From positions 1 through 64,000 of the forward strand of contig JBBDNV010000087.1 of assembly GCA_040877415.1 (NCBI GenBank): a stretch of DNA of 64,000 nt. The letters are read 5' to 3'. The stretch's first letter is position 1. Every line of letters starts with the position of its first letter. The notes under the pieces are model-generated. The model worked only from the letters and a program-made list of their open reading frames with translations. It was not told the origin of the DNA and searched no databases. The translations under genes and the position numbers were made by a program. This DNA comes from JBBDNV01 sp040877415. GTDB lineage: Bacteria > Planctomycetota > Planctomycetia > Pirellulales > PALSA-1355. Of the stretch, positions 26,600 to 36,312 are shown in pieces.

Positions 26600-26701
26600 A
26601 TTTCACCACGACGTAAAAACAAGTGGTTTCCGATACATGGCGCGCTTCGGCGCCCATGAGCCGCACAGCGTTGCTGCCCCGCGCCTGTGCGGTTCTTTTT
26701 T
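26600..26701 (+). ncRNA. Candidate small RNA or 3' leader ending in an intrinsic terminator
   Basis: Three successive hairpins are visible: CCAC...GTGG (about 26605-26625), CATGGCGCG/CGCCCATG (26636-26658) and an 11-bp stem GAGCCGCACAG/CTGTGCGGTTC (26658-26668 with 26685-26695, one mismatch) followed by TTTTTT (26696-26701). The terminator is strong but the nearest upstream plus-strand gene ends at 26334. The remaining part of the 26335-26754 gap shows no gene. Confidence 0.45.
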
Positions 26702-26754
26702 GCGCCGACGGTTTTTTCGGCGCCCCCCGCTTGATCGCGTGCCGGCGCGCACGC

Positions 26755-28053
26755 TTACGCGCTGGCGAACAGAGCGCTGTCTGTTTGGCCGCTGGCGAGT
26801 TGTCCGGCCTTGACGACGCCGCCCTGCAGCACGGCGATGAACCGGCCGCGGTCTTCCAACAGCGCGATATCGGACAGTACGTCGCCATCGACGACCAGCA
26901 CGTCGGCCAGTTTGCCGGGTTCGAGCGTGCCGAACTCGTCCTGGCGGCCCATGATCTCGGCGCCGGTTTTCGTGGCGCAGCGGATGGTGTCGAGCGGGCT
27001 GAAGCCGACGTACTTGACGAAGAACGTCAATTCCTTGGCATACTTGCCGTGCGGATTCCAGGCGAAGCCGTAGTCGCCGCCCATGCCCAGCCGTCCGCCG
27101 GCCTCGAGGATCAGCCGCGCGCTTTCGGCGCCTCCGTCGAGCGTTTCCTGGTGGCCGTCGATGACGTTTTGCGGCATGCCGAACTCGGGGCCGCTGACGA
27201 TCGAGGCGTATTCGAATTGCAAAGCGGGCACGACGGGCGTGTTGCGCTCAAGCAGCATGTCGAGCGCCTCGGTGTCCATGAAGGTGCCGTGCTCCAGCGT
27301 GTCGTAGCCGGCGCGCAGCGCGTTCTTGATGCCCGCCGTGGCGCGGCAATGTCCGGTGACCTTCAGCCGGTGGTTGTGCGCTTCTTCCACCACGGCGTGC
27401 ATTTCTTCAAAAGTCATGCAGAGCGTATGGTGGTCGTTGGTTTGCGGCGCGGCGGCGTCGCCGGTGGGATAGGTTTTGACCCATTCGACGCCGTCTTTGA
27501 CCAGCTTGCGCACCGCCCGCCGCCCTTCGTCGGGGCCGTTAATCAAGAGAACCAGGCCCCCCATGCCGATCTTGCGGAAGTCGGGGTTCCAATCCATCAA
27601 TCCGCCGACGCCGCAGATTTCGCGTCCGCTGGCCGCCAGCCGCGGCCCGGGGGTTAGTTCCTCTTCGATCGCCTTCTTCAGCCAGACGTCGATGTTGAAC
27701 AGGCTGCCGCCGCTGCGCGCCGCCGTATATCCGCAGGCCAGCGCCAGCCGCGCGTTGGCCGCGGCCAGCAGCGTGACGTACTCGACCGGGTACTTGACGT
27801 CCAGGTCTTCCAGGTTCGCCACGTTGAAATACGTGGGATGAAAATGCGCCTCGACCAGCCCGGGCAGGATCGTGCCGCCTTGGGCGTCGAGGTGCGTGGC
27901 ATCGGGCCCGACTTCGGGCGCGCCGGCAGCCCGTCCCGCGTAGGCAATTCGCCCGTCACGGATTACCACCGCGGCCTCGGGCACGGCCGCCGCGCCGGTG
28001 CCGTCCACCAGTTGACCGTGCTCGATGATCGTCGTTCCGCGAGCCGTTTTCAT
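26755..28053 (-). CDS. Amidohydrolase family metal-dependent hydrolase
   Basis: A 432-residue TIM-barrel amidohydrolase of the imidazolonepropionase/prolidase-like group. Metal ligands are visible: H70-F-H72 after GTILPGLVEA, a probable bridging Lys in EWVKTYP, His in VTGHCRA and TLEHGTF, and Asp in GGDYGFAW. The C-terminus has the usual GTLEPGKLADVLVVDGD. ATG 28053 is chosen because the family begins with a short strand (TTIIEHGQLVDG). No signal peptide. Transcribed divergently from the ThuA gene. Substrate unknown. Confidence 0.88.
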   Translation of the reverse strand: MKTARGTTIIEHGQLVDGTGAAAVPEAAVVIRDGRIAYAGRAAGAPEVGPDATHLDAQGGTILPGLVEAHFHPTYFNVANLEDLDVKYPVEYVTLLAAANARLALACGYTAARSGGSLFNIDVWLKKAIEEELTPGPRLAASGREICGVGGLMDWNPDFRKIGMGGLVLLINGPDEGRRAVRKLVKDGVEWVKTYPTGDAAAPQTNDHHTLCMTFEEMHAVVEEAHNHRLKVTGHCRATAGIKNALRAGYDTLEHGTFMDTEALDMLLERNTPVVPALQFEYASIVSGPEFGMPQNVIDGHQETLDGGAESARLILEAGGRLGMGGDYGFAWNPHGKYAKELTFFVKYVGFSPLDTIRCATKTGAEIMGRQDEFGTLEPGKLADVLVVDGDVLSDIALLEDRGRFIAVLQGGVVKAGQLASGQTDSALFASA

Positions 28054-28132
28054 GCGGTTGCACAACCCGAAGGCCGTCGTTATTCTGCAATTCACGCCAC
28101 TTGTCAGGCCAATCTAAGTGAGCCCAGCGGGC

Positions 28133-29806
28133 ATGTCAAACAACCAGCCGCGCCGACGCATTCTTGGACTTAGCGCGATTTCGCTGCCGGCCTTTGTCTT
28201 GCTTTCGGCGCTCGCCGCGCCGCACGCATCGGCCGTCGAACCGCCGGCATCGACGAAGATCGTTTTCCTCGCCGGGACCGTGCATCAGGGCCCCGGCGGG
28301 CATCCGGCGGGCACGCACGAGTATGAGTTGACCGCGCGGCTCTTGAAACACGCGCTAGAGACGGCGAACGTCTCGGGCGTCAATGCCTTCGTGCACTTCG
28401 ACGGCTGGCCGCGCGATCCGGCCACCCTGGACGACGCCGACACGATCGTGCTCGTTTCCGACGGGGCCGATCGCAACGAGCAGGATCACCCGCTGTTGGT
28501 CGGCGATCGCCTTGACACAATAAAAAAACAGATGGATCGCGGCTGCGGGCTGGTGGCCATCCACTGGAGCGTGTTCGTGCCGAACGAGCACGGCGGAAAG
28601 GAGTTTTTGGAGTGGATCGGGGGTTACTTCGACTATCAGTCGGCGAGCGGGCCGAGAAACTGGTTCTCCAAGATTCAAACCGCGACGACCCGGCCCAAGC
28701 CGGCTTCACCCGGTCATCCGATTTGCCGCGGATTGGCGCCCTTCGAGCTGCGCGAGGAGTACTACTACAACGTTCGCTTCCGCGAGAACGACCCGCGGCT
28801 GGCGCCGATTCTCACGACGCCGATTCCCAACGAGGCGAAGGAGCAGGTCGTTGCCTGGGCGGTCGAGCGCGAAGGGGGCGGGCGCGGGTTCGGATTCACG
28901 GGCGGACATTTTTTCGACAATTGGGGCGTCGAGAACGTTCGCCGCATGGTGCTCAACGCAATTCTCTGGACCGCGCACGTCGAGGTGCCCGCCGGCGGCG
29001 TGCAAACGGCCGCTCCCCGCGCGCCCGATCCGCCGGTTGCCGCCCGCGACAAGCCGATCCAGGCGGTGATCGTCACCGGCCATAATCATCCCGTTCACGC
29101 GTGGCGCGAGACGACGGCCGCGCTCGAGGATGCCCTCGCGCCAGACGCCCGGGTGCAGCTCACCGTTGTGACCGACCCCGAATTCCTGGCCGCCCAAAAC
29201 CTGTTCGGCTACGACGTGGTCGTGCTGAACTATTGCAACTGGCAGCGCCCCGGGTTGACGGACGCGGCCAAGGCGAATTTTCAGAAATACCTGTCCGGCG
29301 GCGGCGGGCTTACGATCATTCACTTCTCAAACGGCGCGTTTCATGCTTCGCTGCCCGAGACGCCCCCCTCCGACTGGCCCGAATATCGCCACATTTGTCG
29401 CCGCGTCTGGGACCACGCGCCGGGCCGAAGCGCCCACGATCCGTACGGCCGCTTCACGGTCCGCGTCATGAAAGATCATCCGATCACGAGCGGCCTCAAC
29501 TCGTTCGAAACGATCGACGAGCTGTATTGCAACCAGCAGGGCGACTTGCCGATCGAGGTGTTGGCCACGGCACGCTCGACGATCACCGGCAAGGACGAGC
29601 CGATGGCGCTGGTGTACGAGTTCGGCAACGGGCGGGTGTTTCAAACCGTGCTGGGCCACGCCGCCGAATCGATCCGAACGCCGGGCGCCGCGGCGCTCAT
29701 TCGCCGCGGAACCGTGTGGGCCGCCGGGCATCCGCAGCGAAAAATCGCCGCGCCGGCCGAGCCGCCCAAGGCCGTTCCGCCGAAACTCGTGCCCGAGGGG
29801 CGTTGA
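28133..29806 (+). CDS. Secreted protein with two ThuA-like domains
   Basis: 557 residues. The signal segment LPAFVLLSALAAPHASA is followed by a first ThuA-type (class-I glutamine-amidotransferase-like) domain with FLAGTVHQGPGGHPAGTHEY, GLVAIHWS and GRGFGFTGGHFFDNW, and a second from about 305 with VIVTGHNHPVHAW, YDVVVLNYCNW and GLTIIHFSNGAFH. ThuA proteins are linked to trehalose or other sugar use and are expanded in planctomycetes. ATG 28133 is preferred over GTG 28118, which is 15 bases upstream. Confidence 0.85.
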   Translation: MSNNQPRRRILGLSAISLPAFVLLSALAAPHASAVEPPASTKIVFLAGTVHQGPGGHPAGTHEYELTARLLKHALETANVSGVNAFVHFDGWPRDPATLDDADTIVLVSDGADRNEQDHPLLVGDRLDTIKKQMDRGCGLVAIHWSVFVPNEHGGKEFLEWIGGYFDYQSASGPRNWFSKIQTATTRPKPASPGHPICRGLAPFELREEYYYNVRFRENDPRLAPILTTPIPNEAKEQVVAWAVEREGGGRGFGFTGGHFFDNWGVENVRRMVLNAILWTAHVEVPAGGVQTAAPRAPDPPVAARDKPIQAVIVTGHNHPVHAWRETTAALEDALAPDARVQLTVVTDPEFLAAQNLFGYDVVVLNYCNWQRPGLTDAAKANFQKYLSGGGGLTIIHFSNGAFHASLPETPPSDWPEYRHICRRVWDHAPGRSAHDPYGRFTVRVMKDHPITSGLNSFETIDELYCNQQGDLPIEVLATARSTITGKDEPMALVYEFGNGRVFQTVLGHAAESIRTPGAAALIRRGTVWAAGHPQRKIAAPAEPPKAVPPKLVPEGR

Positions 29807-29939
29807 TAGCTGGGCCGTCACGACTCCCCTCGAATCGGGCGTTTGTTGGCCGTGTTCGCTTGCTCGCAATCCCTGAGCGCCGTGCGGCCACTTTGGGCTA
29901 CACCGCGAGCGATCGAGACCCTAGCATAGTACGGATATT

Positions 29940-30353
29940 ATGCCCGCTATCTACGAGCATTGGCTCACGGTCTCTCCGGGGGAGATTGACCGCTTGGGCC
30001 ATGTGAACAACCTGGCCTACATGGCCTGGATGATCGACGCGGCCGTAGCGCATTCGGCGGCGCAAGGCTGGACCGGCGATCGCTACGAGCGGCTGGGTGC
30101 CGTGTGGGTCGTGCGGTCGCACGAAATCAAGTACGTCGAGCCGGCCTACGACGGCGAGCAAATCGTGGTGCGCACCTGGGTCGCCGACATGACCAAGGTT
30201 TCCTCGACGCGGCGCTACAAGATCGTGCGGCCCGCTGACGATCGCCTGTTGGCCGAAGCCGCCACGCGGTGGGCGTTCGTCGACCTGGCAAGCGGGGCGC
30301 TGAAGCGCATTCCGGAGGAAGTGTGGCGGTCGTTCGAGCTGGTGTGCGAATAG
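29940..30353 (+). CDS. Acyl-CoA/acyl-ACP thioesterase, 4-hydroxybenzoyl-CoA thioesterase (hotdog) type
   Basis: A 137-residue single hotdog domain that hydrolyses acyl thioesters. The catalytic region is GEIDRLGHVNNLAYMAWM, with D17 equivalent to the active-site Asp; VWVVRSHEIKYVEPAYDGEQI is the central strand pair. Length fits the YbgC/FcbC group. The ATG follows an open intergenic region without a clear ribosome-binding site. Substrate length is unknown. Confidence 0.88.
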   Translation: MPAIYEHWLTVSPGEIDRLGHVNNLAYMAWMIDAAVAHSAAQGWTGDRYERLGAVWVVRSHEIKYVEPAYDGEQIVVRTWVADMTKVSSTRRYKIVRPADDRLLAEAATRWAFVDLASGALKRIPEEVWRSFELVCE

Positions 30354-30420
30354 TCACGGCCGCTGCACGCGCACGCACTCCCTCTCCGTTGACGGGGGAG
30401 TGATTTTATGCGCATCGTCG

Positions 30421-30521
30421 GTTAGCCCGCCGGCTTTGCCGGGGGATCGTTGTACCGCGGCGATCGACTGGTTGGCATCCTGCGCAAGCGAGGAATCCCC
30501 CGGCAAAGCCGGGGGCTAAAT
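30421..30521. repeat. Long inverted repeat GTTAGCCCgCCGGCTTTGCC
   Basis: The arm at about 30421-30448 (GTTAGCCC...GCCGGGGGAT) is mirrored at about 30492-30521 (ATCCCCCGGC...GGGGGCTAA) with a 40-base loop. It lies between two convergent genes and could work as a bidirectional terminator; a common palindrome type in planctomycete genomes. Confidence 0.7.
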
Positions 30522-30573
30522 GGTGACGTCGACGGTCAAAGTGCAACATCAAGAATTGCGCTTCGGGCGGGGA

Positions 30574-31767
30574 TTACAGCCAGTTCCGGAAGCGCCACGC
30601 CAGGCGGTGCAACTGCCGCTGCCAGAAGGAACGGCGGCGGCAGTAGCCGGCGTCGACGCGCCGGCTGGCTTCGATTTCTTCCTGGCAAATGCGACCGAGC
30701 GCAAGCGCGAGCTGCGGCGAGTGAATCACCGCGAAAAACTCCAGGTTGATGCGCAGGCTGCGGACGTCGAGATTGCACGAGCCGATGACGCTAAAGCGGC
30801 CGTCAATCTCCATGGCCTTGCCGTGCAGCATGCGGTCGCGCCGCTCGTAGATGCGAATGCCGCGCTTGAGCAAATGCTCGTAAAAGTGCCGCGTCGCCCA
30901 CCCGACGAGCTTGACGTCGCTTGCTTCCGGCACAATCACGCGCACCCGAACTCCGCGGCGGCGGGCCTTGACCAACTCGCGCAGCACGCGGCCGCGCGGA
31001 ATGAAATACGCCATCAAAACAGTGATCTCCCGCCGGGCCTGTTGAATCAAAGGAACCAGCACGCGGTGCGGCCGGCGGTCGGTGAACGTGGGCCGGGAGT
31101 CGAAAAAGTAGAGCGCCTCGCGCGGGGCGTGGGCAAAATCGGGCACCGACCATCGCGGCGGTTTTTCTCGCGGTTGATGATGCACGCGCTTCCACAATCG
31201 CTCCATCAGGGCGGCGATCTCGGCTTGGCGCGGGCCCACCATCCGGGCGTGTACGTCGCGCCAGCCGGCGCTCGTGGGCAGACCGCGGCGCCTGGCGTCG
31301 GCGGCGGTGCGCAGGCCGCCTTGATCGACCACGTTCATGCCGCCGAAGTAGGCAATCCCGTCGTCGACCACGAGCAGCTTGCGGTGGTTTCGCTGGTTGA
31401 GCGCCTGCAAAATTCTGGGTGCGCGTAACACGTGTCCGAGCGAATGAAAGACGTGCACCTGGACACCGGCGTCGCGCAGTCGGTTCAACAGCGCGGCCGG
31501 GAGCGAAAAGCTGCCGAAGCCGTCGACCATCAATCGCACGTCGAGGCCCGCTTGGGCCCGCTCCGCGAGTGCGTCGGCCACGGCCCGCCCGGCCGTATCG
31601 TCGGCGAAGATGTAACTTTCCATCCACACGCGCGAGCCGGCGGCGCGAATGTCCGCGAGCATCGCGTCGATCAAGGGAGGCGACTCGGCAAAAAGCCGCA
31701 TCTCGTGGCCGGCCACGATCACGCGATCGCGTGACTCGGAATCGTCCGGGTCGGAAGGTGGTTGCAT
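30574..31767 (-). CDS. Phospholipase D / cardiolipin synthase-like protein
   Basis: 397 residues with two HKD motifs: NHRKLLVVDDGIAYFGG and LHGKAMEIDGRFSVIGSCN, each HxK(x)4D. These form one active site that moves phosphatidyl groups, as in bacterial cardiolipin synthases (ClsB-like, without N-terminal membrane helices). ATG 31767 begins a short acidic leader before the first domain. The C-terminus is basic. Membrane association is expected through lipid contact. Monocistronic. Confidence 0.88.
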   Translation of the reverse strand: MQPPSDPDDSESRDRVIVAGHEMRLFAESPPLIDAMLADIRAAGSRVWMESYIFADDTAGRAVADALAERAQAGLDVRLMVDGFGSFSLPAALLNRLRDAGVQVHVFHSLGHVLRAPRILQALNQRNHRKLLVVDDGIAYFGGMNVVDQGGLRTAADARRRGLPTSAGWRDVHARMVGPRQAEIAALMERLWKRVHHQPREKPPRWSVPDFAHAPREALYFFDSRPTFTDRRPHRVLVPLIQQARREITVLMAYFIPRGRVLRELVKARRRGVRVRVIVPEASDVKLVGWATRHFYEHLLKRGIRIYERRDRMLHGKAMEIDGRFSVIGSCNLDVRSLRINLEFFAVIHSPQLALALGRICQEEIEASRRVDAGYCRRRSFWQRQLHRLAWRFRNWL

Positions 31768-31963
31768 GAGATGGTACCGGCACAAGCACTACGGGGGCGA
31801 CGCGGGTTTACTGCAATTCTACTTCGCCGCAAAAACAAGTGTGAGCTTCGCGGCGGCCACGAAAAGTCGCGTCGAACCGCTCGTGGCGGCCGAACGCTCT
31901 TGGCCTTTCGCTTGCGACAGGTAGACTTGGGGTGAACGACCGACACTTCGAGCGGTGCGAGCG

Positions 31964-32380
<417 letters not shown>

Positions 32381-32458
32381 CCACCACCAGCACGCGCCCG
32401 TCCAAGCCATGCTGATAGACGCGATTGCTGTCGTCCGAAAGGCGATTTCCGTTCAGTA

Positions 32459-33277
32459 TCACGTATTATTCAACAAGAAGTAAGTCGAGAGTCCTATGAC
32501 GCCCGTCGCAAGAGCGACAGCCACGACGCGCAGAAAGTTGTGAAGCAGGTCGTTGCCTTCTCCAGCAATGCTGCCAATGAGGCGGTCAATCGCTCCAATC
32601 AGAGTCATGAGCAACGCGCCGGACTGTCTGAAAACACTCGCGGTAGCCTCTCCCACGCTCTGGAAACGTTCAGGATTTACTTCAATCCATGGATCTAGGG
32701 CGTCAGATGCCTGATCTCGCGTAAATTGTGCAGCTGCGTCCCGGACGCCTTCTAATGCCTTTGCGAATTCGTCAACTGCCGCATATTTGGAAGTTTGCAA
32801 GTAAGCGAGCAGACCGCCCCGAGCGTACAACAGCATCTCTCCATATTGACACACAGGCAGTTGAGAGTTGCTGCTGAATCGTCGATCAGGACCACCATCC
32901 TTATTGGGATGCTCCCACGTATGCCCGAGAATTGTCGCGTCCCCAGGCGCAATTCGCTCAATGAAGCGTACGCTCTTTGTCGAGGCCGTTAATTCGTTGT
33001 AGGTCACGTGAGCAATTCCGGATGAGTCGTAAAGGACGATTCCATTCGGCAGCAAATAAAGCGTGCGACCGGACAATCGGATCGCGGGAATTGGGACATC
33101 TGATTTGACCCAAAGCGGCGTTCCTTGACCTACGGATGCCGCAACTCGATGCTCGTGTAGTGTAGGCAGATGGAGCGACGGCGAATCTCCCATCGCGCGC
33201 ACAACGCTACCAGCCAGATTGAAAGACAGAGAGCGACTGCCGCCAGAGTGGGATTTATGAAGAATGCGCCGATGCAA
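32459..33277 (-). CDS. C-terminal part of a broken DUF4236-type protein
   Basis: The frame contains SDVPIPAIRLSGRTLYLLPN, RFIERIAPGDATILGHTWEH and KDGGPDRRFSSNSQLPVC, the usual C-terminal half of DUF4236 proteins, followed by a coiled or helical stretch and a final transmembrane segment (VVAVALATGVIGLSTYFLL). It overlaps the N-terminal part at 33130-33642 by about 150 bases in another frame. If translated separately, ATG 33193 is the likely start. A single ancestral gene with an internal deletion and frame change is the best explanation; a sequencing error is an alternative. Confidence 0.6.
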   Translation of the reverse strand: MHRRILHKSHSGGSRSLSFNLAGSVVRAMGDSPSLHLPTLHEHRVAASVGQGTPLWVKSDVPIPAIRLSGRTLYLLPNGIVLYDSSGIAHVTYNELTASTKSVRFIERIAPGDATILGHTWEHPNKDGGPDRRFSSNSQLPVCQYGEMLLYARGGLLAYLQTSKYAAVDEFAKALEGVRDAAAQFTRDQASDALDPWIEVNPERFQSVGEATASVFRQSGALLMTLIGAIDRLIGSIAGEGNDLLHNFLRVVAVALATGVIGLSTYFLLNNT

Positions 33278-33642
33278 ACCGCCGTCGACGCTAGTCCCAC
33301 TAGCATATCAATTCGATGCCACTGGCGCGGTTGCGCGAGCAGTTGTAGCATCTGTGACGTGGACGCTTTCGCGAGTGAGGCCGCCGACGATGCCGAAAAC
33401 ACGTTGGTTGGCTGAGTGGTTGTTGAAGCAGCATTCGAAGCTGTCGGCGTGCGTGCTGAACGGTTGCGGGTAAGCTCTTGTCGGTAATAAACACCGTAGC
33501 GACCCGCGTGCACGTATTCCGTGCCGTTCGGTCGGATGCCGTAACGAAGTCCGGTGATGCCGACGGACGCTCCGATGCCCGATTTGGACAAATTCAACCG
33601 AATCGGTCCCAACCTGATTGATTTGCGAAAATAGAGCCCCAT
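33130..33642 (-). CDS. N-terminal part of a DUF4236-domain protein
   Basis: 170 residues. The start GLYFRKSIRLGPIRLNLSKSG followed by GASVGITGLRYG and YVHAGRYGVYYRQE is the DUF4236 signature. A polar linker (about 57-100) leads to two adjacent hydrophobic segments (about 112-150). The normal central region of the family is missing and the frame ends at 33130, while the family's C-terminal half continues in another frame at 32459-33277. Function of DUF4236 is unknown. Confidence 0.72.
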   Translation of the reverse strand: MGLYFRKSIRLGPIRLNLSKSGIGASVGITGLRYGIRPNGTEYVHAGRYGVYYRQELTRNRSARTPTASNAASTTTQPTNVFSASSAASLAKASTSQMLQLLAQPRQWHRIDMLVGLASTAVCIGAFFINPTLAAVALCLSIWLVALCARWEIRRRSICLHYTSIELRHP

Positions 33643-33869
33643 GGTTATCTCGGCCGCGGCCGGTCCCCGAGCGAGCCAACCTTATGCTGGCGCGATTCTA
33701 CCGACGGAATATCACCAATTCAAACAGACGATACGCGGCTTGAGATGCGCCGCGGCCAATCACGCGCCGGGCAGCAGCTCGCCAATGGCCACAGGGACCG
33801 CCTCATGTTCGACCTGCACGACTTGGCGTTCGCAAGGTCCGAGTGAGCAGGAGCTACAACGCGGTCCGG
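33643..33869. other. Gap with a possible DUF1501 C-terminal remnant
   Basis: Read leftward, about 33758-33800 gives VAIGELLPGA then a stop, similar to the end of the intact DUF1501 protein (QAIRELLPRA). It is too short to be certain. Nothing else is recognisable in this stretch. Confidence 0.3.
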
Positions 33870-34172
33870 CTACAACCGGCGAAACTGACGCGGCAAATCA
33901 CGGACGGCATCGACCACTCGCATCACTTCGATTCCGTCAGGATGCGGCTGATAGAAGACAAGCCATCGCTTGTGCTTCAGGTAGAGCCATCCCTCGGGTG
34001 CGCTGGAATGCTTGTGACCCGGCAGCTGCTTTCCGGCGTGTTCGATGACTCGGTCTCGAATCGCGTAATAGAGTCGTTCTCCCGTCGCTGGCTTTCGATC
34101 AACGAAGGCGATGTAGAACAAGATGTCGTCGAGATCCGATTCGGCAACAGGTGTCCACACCGCTCGGGACAT
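33870..34172 (-). CDS. RelE/ParE superfamily toxin
   Basis: A 100-residue toxin of a type II toxin-antitoxin pair, expected to poison gyrase (ParE) or cut ribosome-bound mRNA (RelE). The ParE-like start WTPVAESDLDDILFYIA, the GHKHSSAPEGWLYLKHKRWLVFY core and the VMRVVDAVRDLP end are visible. The ATG follows the antitoxin stop directly (TAGATG). ParE-like features (PVAESDLDDI) are stronger than RelE catalytic residues. Confidence 0.85.
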   Translation of the reverse strand: MSRAVWTPVAESDLDDILFYIAFVDRKPATGERLYYAIRDRVIEHAGKQLPGHKHSSAPEGWLYLKHKRWLVFYQPHPDGIEVMRVVDAVRDLPRQFRRL

Positions 34173-34439
34173 CTAATCGAGGATTCCTTCCTTGGCAAGC
34201 CTTTCTCGAAGCCGGGCAAGAACCTTGTCATCGTCGAGCGGTCTGGAAAGGCCTTGCTTGCTTTGCTCAGAGGCAAGCTGATTTCGCTCATGCCATCGGG
34301 CAATCTTGTCCACCTCAAGTTGGTCCAGCGCTCCCATCGCGTCGCGGAGGACCTCGTCTTCGGACGCATAGGCGCCCGACTCCATGTGCCTCTTGATACG
34401 TTCTTCGACGTCGGGAGGAAACTGGTAGGCCATCGTCAT
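34173..34439 (-). CDS. ParD-like (ribbon-helix-helix) antitoxin
   Basis: An 88-residue antitoxin encoded immediately before the toxin. FPPDVEERIKRHMESGAYASEDEVLRDAMGAL is the ParD/CC2985 ribbon-helix-helix pattern; the charged C-terminal tail (SRPLDDDKVLARLRERLAKEG) would wrap the toxin. ATG 34439 or 34433 are both possible. It probably represses its own promoter. Confidence 0.85.
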   Translation of the reverse strand: MTMAYQFPPDVEERIKRHMESGAYASEDEVLRDAMGALDQLEVDKIARWHERNQLASEQSKQGLSRPLDDDKVLARLRERLAKEGILD

Positions 34440-34497
34440 CCCTTGGCTTTCTCTTGGCTCGTTTGACCTCTCGCTATGATACCATGTCGGACGCGAA

Positions 34498-35916
34498 TCA
34501 CGCGCGCGGCAGCAACTCGCGAATGGCCTGGCCGTGGGAGACGATCGGCGTGGGACGGCCGGCGTGGTCGGGGATCGTCACGTGCTCGTAGTCGATTCCC
34601 AGGTGCCGATAAATCGTGGCCAGAAAATCGTGCGGCCCCACGCGGCGTTCGACAACCTCTTCGCCGCGGCGGTCGGTGGCACCGATGATTTGGCCGGTTG
34701 GAATGCCTCCGCCGGCCCAGATCATCGAGTTGGCTTGCGGCCAGTGATCGCGCCCCGGCTGCACGGTGCCGGCCGACGCGCTGGCCACGCCCCCGCCGCT
34801 ACTGGCCACGTGTGAAATGCGCGGCGTGCGACCGAACTCGCCGGTCACCACCACCAGCACGCGCTTGTCCAGCCCGCGGGCATAGATGTCTTCGATCAAT
34901 GCCGACACGGCCTGGTCAAAATAGGGCGCGCGGAAGCGCAGCGCGTCGAACACGTGATGATTCACCGCGTGGTCGTCCCAGTTTTGCACCCGGCCACACA
35001 GCGGGCCGTCGAACACGGTGGTCACGATCTCGACGCCGGCCTCGATCAGGCGGCGGGCCATCAGGCATTGCTGTCCCCACGGGTGCAGGCCGTACCGCTC
35101 GCGCACATCCGGCTTCTCCAGGCTCAGGTCGAACGCCCGGGCGGCCGCGGAGCTGGTGAGCAGGCTCATGGCCTGGGCCTCGAAATCGTCCATCGCCCGC
35201 ATCACACCCGACTCGTCCAGCGCGCGCCGGAACTTGTCGAATGACTGTCGCAGACGAATCCGCTCGCGCAGCCGGCCGGCCTGTCCCGGATCCGACAGGC
35301 CGACGTTGGGCACCTTGAATCCCGGCGCGCTCGGATCGCCAGAGACGACAAACGGCTCGTAGGAAGGCCCCAGATACGCGGGGCCGGCGATGGTGAAAGC
35401 GTCATAGCGCGTGATCGGGTTGACGCCGACGTAATTGGGCAGCTCCTTCACCCGATCCGATCGCAGGTAGTGGGCCACGCTCATCAGATCGGGATACACC
35501 GGCACGATCTTGTCCGCCGCGTCGGGATCGCCCGAGAGAAGCTGCAGCGAACCGGATGGATGTCCGCCGCCGGTGTGAGCCATCGAACGCAGCAGGGCGA
35601 ACTTGTCGGACAATTGCGCTTGCCGCGGCACCAGCTCGGTCAATCGCAGCCCCGGCGTGTGGGTGGCGATGGTGCCAAAAGGCCCGCTGTAGTCGGAGCC
35701 GGCCAGGGGTTTGGGATCGTAGGTGTCCAAATGGCTGCAGCCGCCGCGCAGCCAGACGATGATCACGGCCGTGCGCTCGCCGCCGCCGGGCGTCGCGGCC
35801 GCGGCTCGCAAACGCAACAGCCCCGGCAACGACAGCGCGCCAAACCCGGCCAGGCCGACGCGCAGAAACTCCCGCCGGGAAGTTGACAGGGCACGTGCCT
35901 TCGCGCTTGGGACCAT
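34498..35916 (-). CDS. DUF1501 domain protein with Tat signal
   Basis: A 472-residue sulfatase-like (alkaline-phosphatase fold) protein of the DUF1501 family, strongly expanded in planctomycetes. The Tat leader is SRREFLRVGLAGFGALSLPG. Family blocks follow: [48 protein letters not shown] and RDHWPQANSMIWAGGGI. Function is unproven; partners with DUF1549/DUF1553 cytochromes are usual but absent here. Fragments of a related gene lie at 32310-32460. Confidence 0.92.
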   Translation of the reverse strand: MVPSAKARALSTSRREFLRVGLAGFGALSLPGLLRLRAAAATPGGGERTAVIIVWLRGGCSHLDTYDPKPLAGSDYSGPFGTIATHTPGLRLTELVPRQAQLSDKFALLRSMAHTGGGHPSGSLQLLSGDPDAADKIVPVYPDLMSVAHYLRSDRVKELPNYVGVNPITRYDAFTIAGPAYLGPSYEPFVVSGDPSAPGFKVPNVGLSDPGQAGRLRERIRLRQSFDKFRRALDESGVMRAMDDFEAQAMSLLTSSAAARAFDLSLEKPDVRERYGLHPWGQQCLMARRLIEAGVEIVTTVFDGPLCGRVQNWDDHAVNHHVFDALRFRAPYFDQAVSALIEDIYARGLDKRVLVVVTGEFGRTPRISHVASSGGGVASASAGTVQPGRDHWPQANSMIWAGGGIPTGQIIGATDRRGEEVVERRVGPHDFLATIYRHLGIDYEHVTIPDHAGRPTPIVSHGQAIRELLPRA

Positions 35917-35952
35917 GCGTCGAACCCCTGCGTTTTGCGAACGTGTGAAAAG

Positions 35953-36026
35953 TACGCCCGACAGGATTCGAACCTGTAACCCTCGGTTCCGAAGACCGAT
36001 GCGCTATCCAATTGCGCCACGGGCGC
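35953..36026 (-). tRNA. tRNA-Arg, anticodon TCG
   Basis: Read leftward, acceptor GCGCCCG pairs with CGGGCGT (one G-U pair), the D stem GCGC/GCGC has a GG-containing loop, and the anticodon stem TCGGT/ACCGA encloses CTTCGGA (anticodon TCG, reads CGA). The T arm is ACAGG-TTCGAAT-CCTGT, and the discriminator is A. Length is 74 nt, with no encoded CCA. Confidence 0.95.
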
Positions 36027-36312
36027 GTGCCAATTCAGCTTACGTTGTCCGGCCGTCCGGGACAAGCACGCGACAGCACGCGCACGAGCGCGATTGCGCG
36101 ACGTGTCCGCGGGATTCGGCGCTTGCGGCGACAGCGCGCGGGCGGCGGACAATCCGCCATGCCAGATTCTTTTGCTTGCGCTTCAGCTTGGTATGCGGCT
36201 TGCGGCGCGCAGAGAACTGCAGTCGACTTGAGCCGGGGGCGGTGGGATGCTATAAGCGCAGGTGCCGTGGCGCGGCCGCGGCGGCGGTCTCGTTTCTGCC
36301 GGCAGTGCATCC

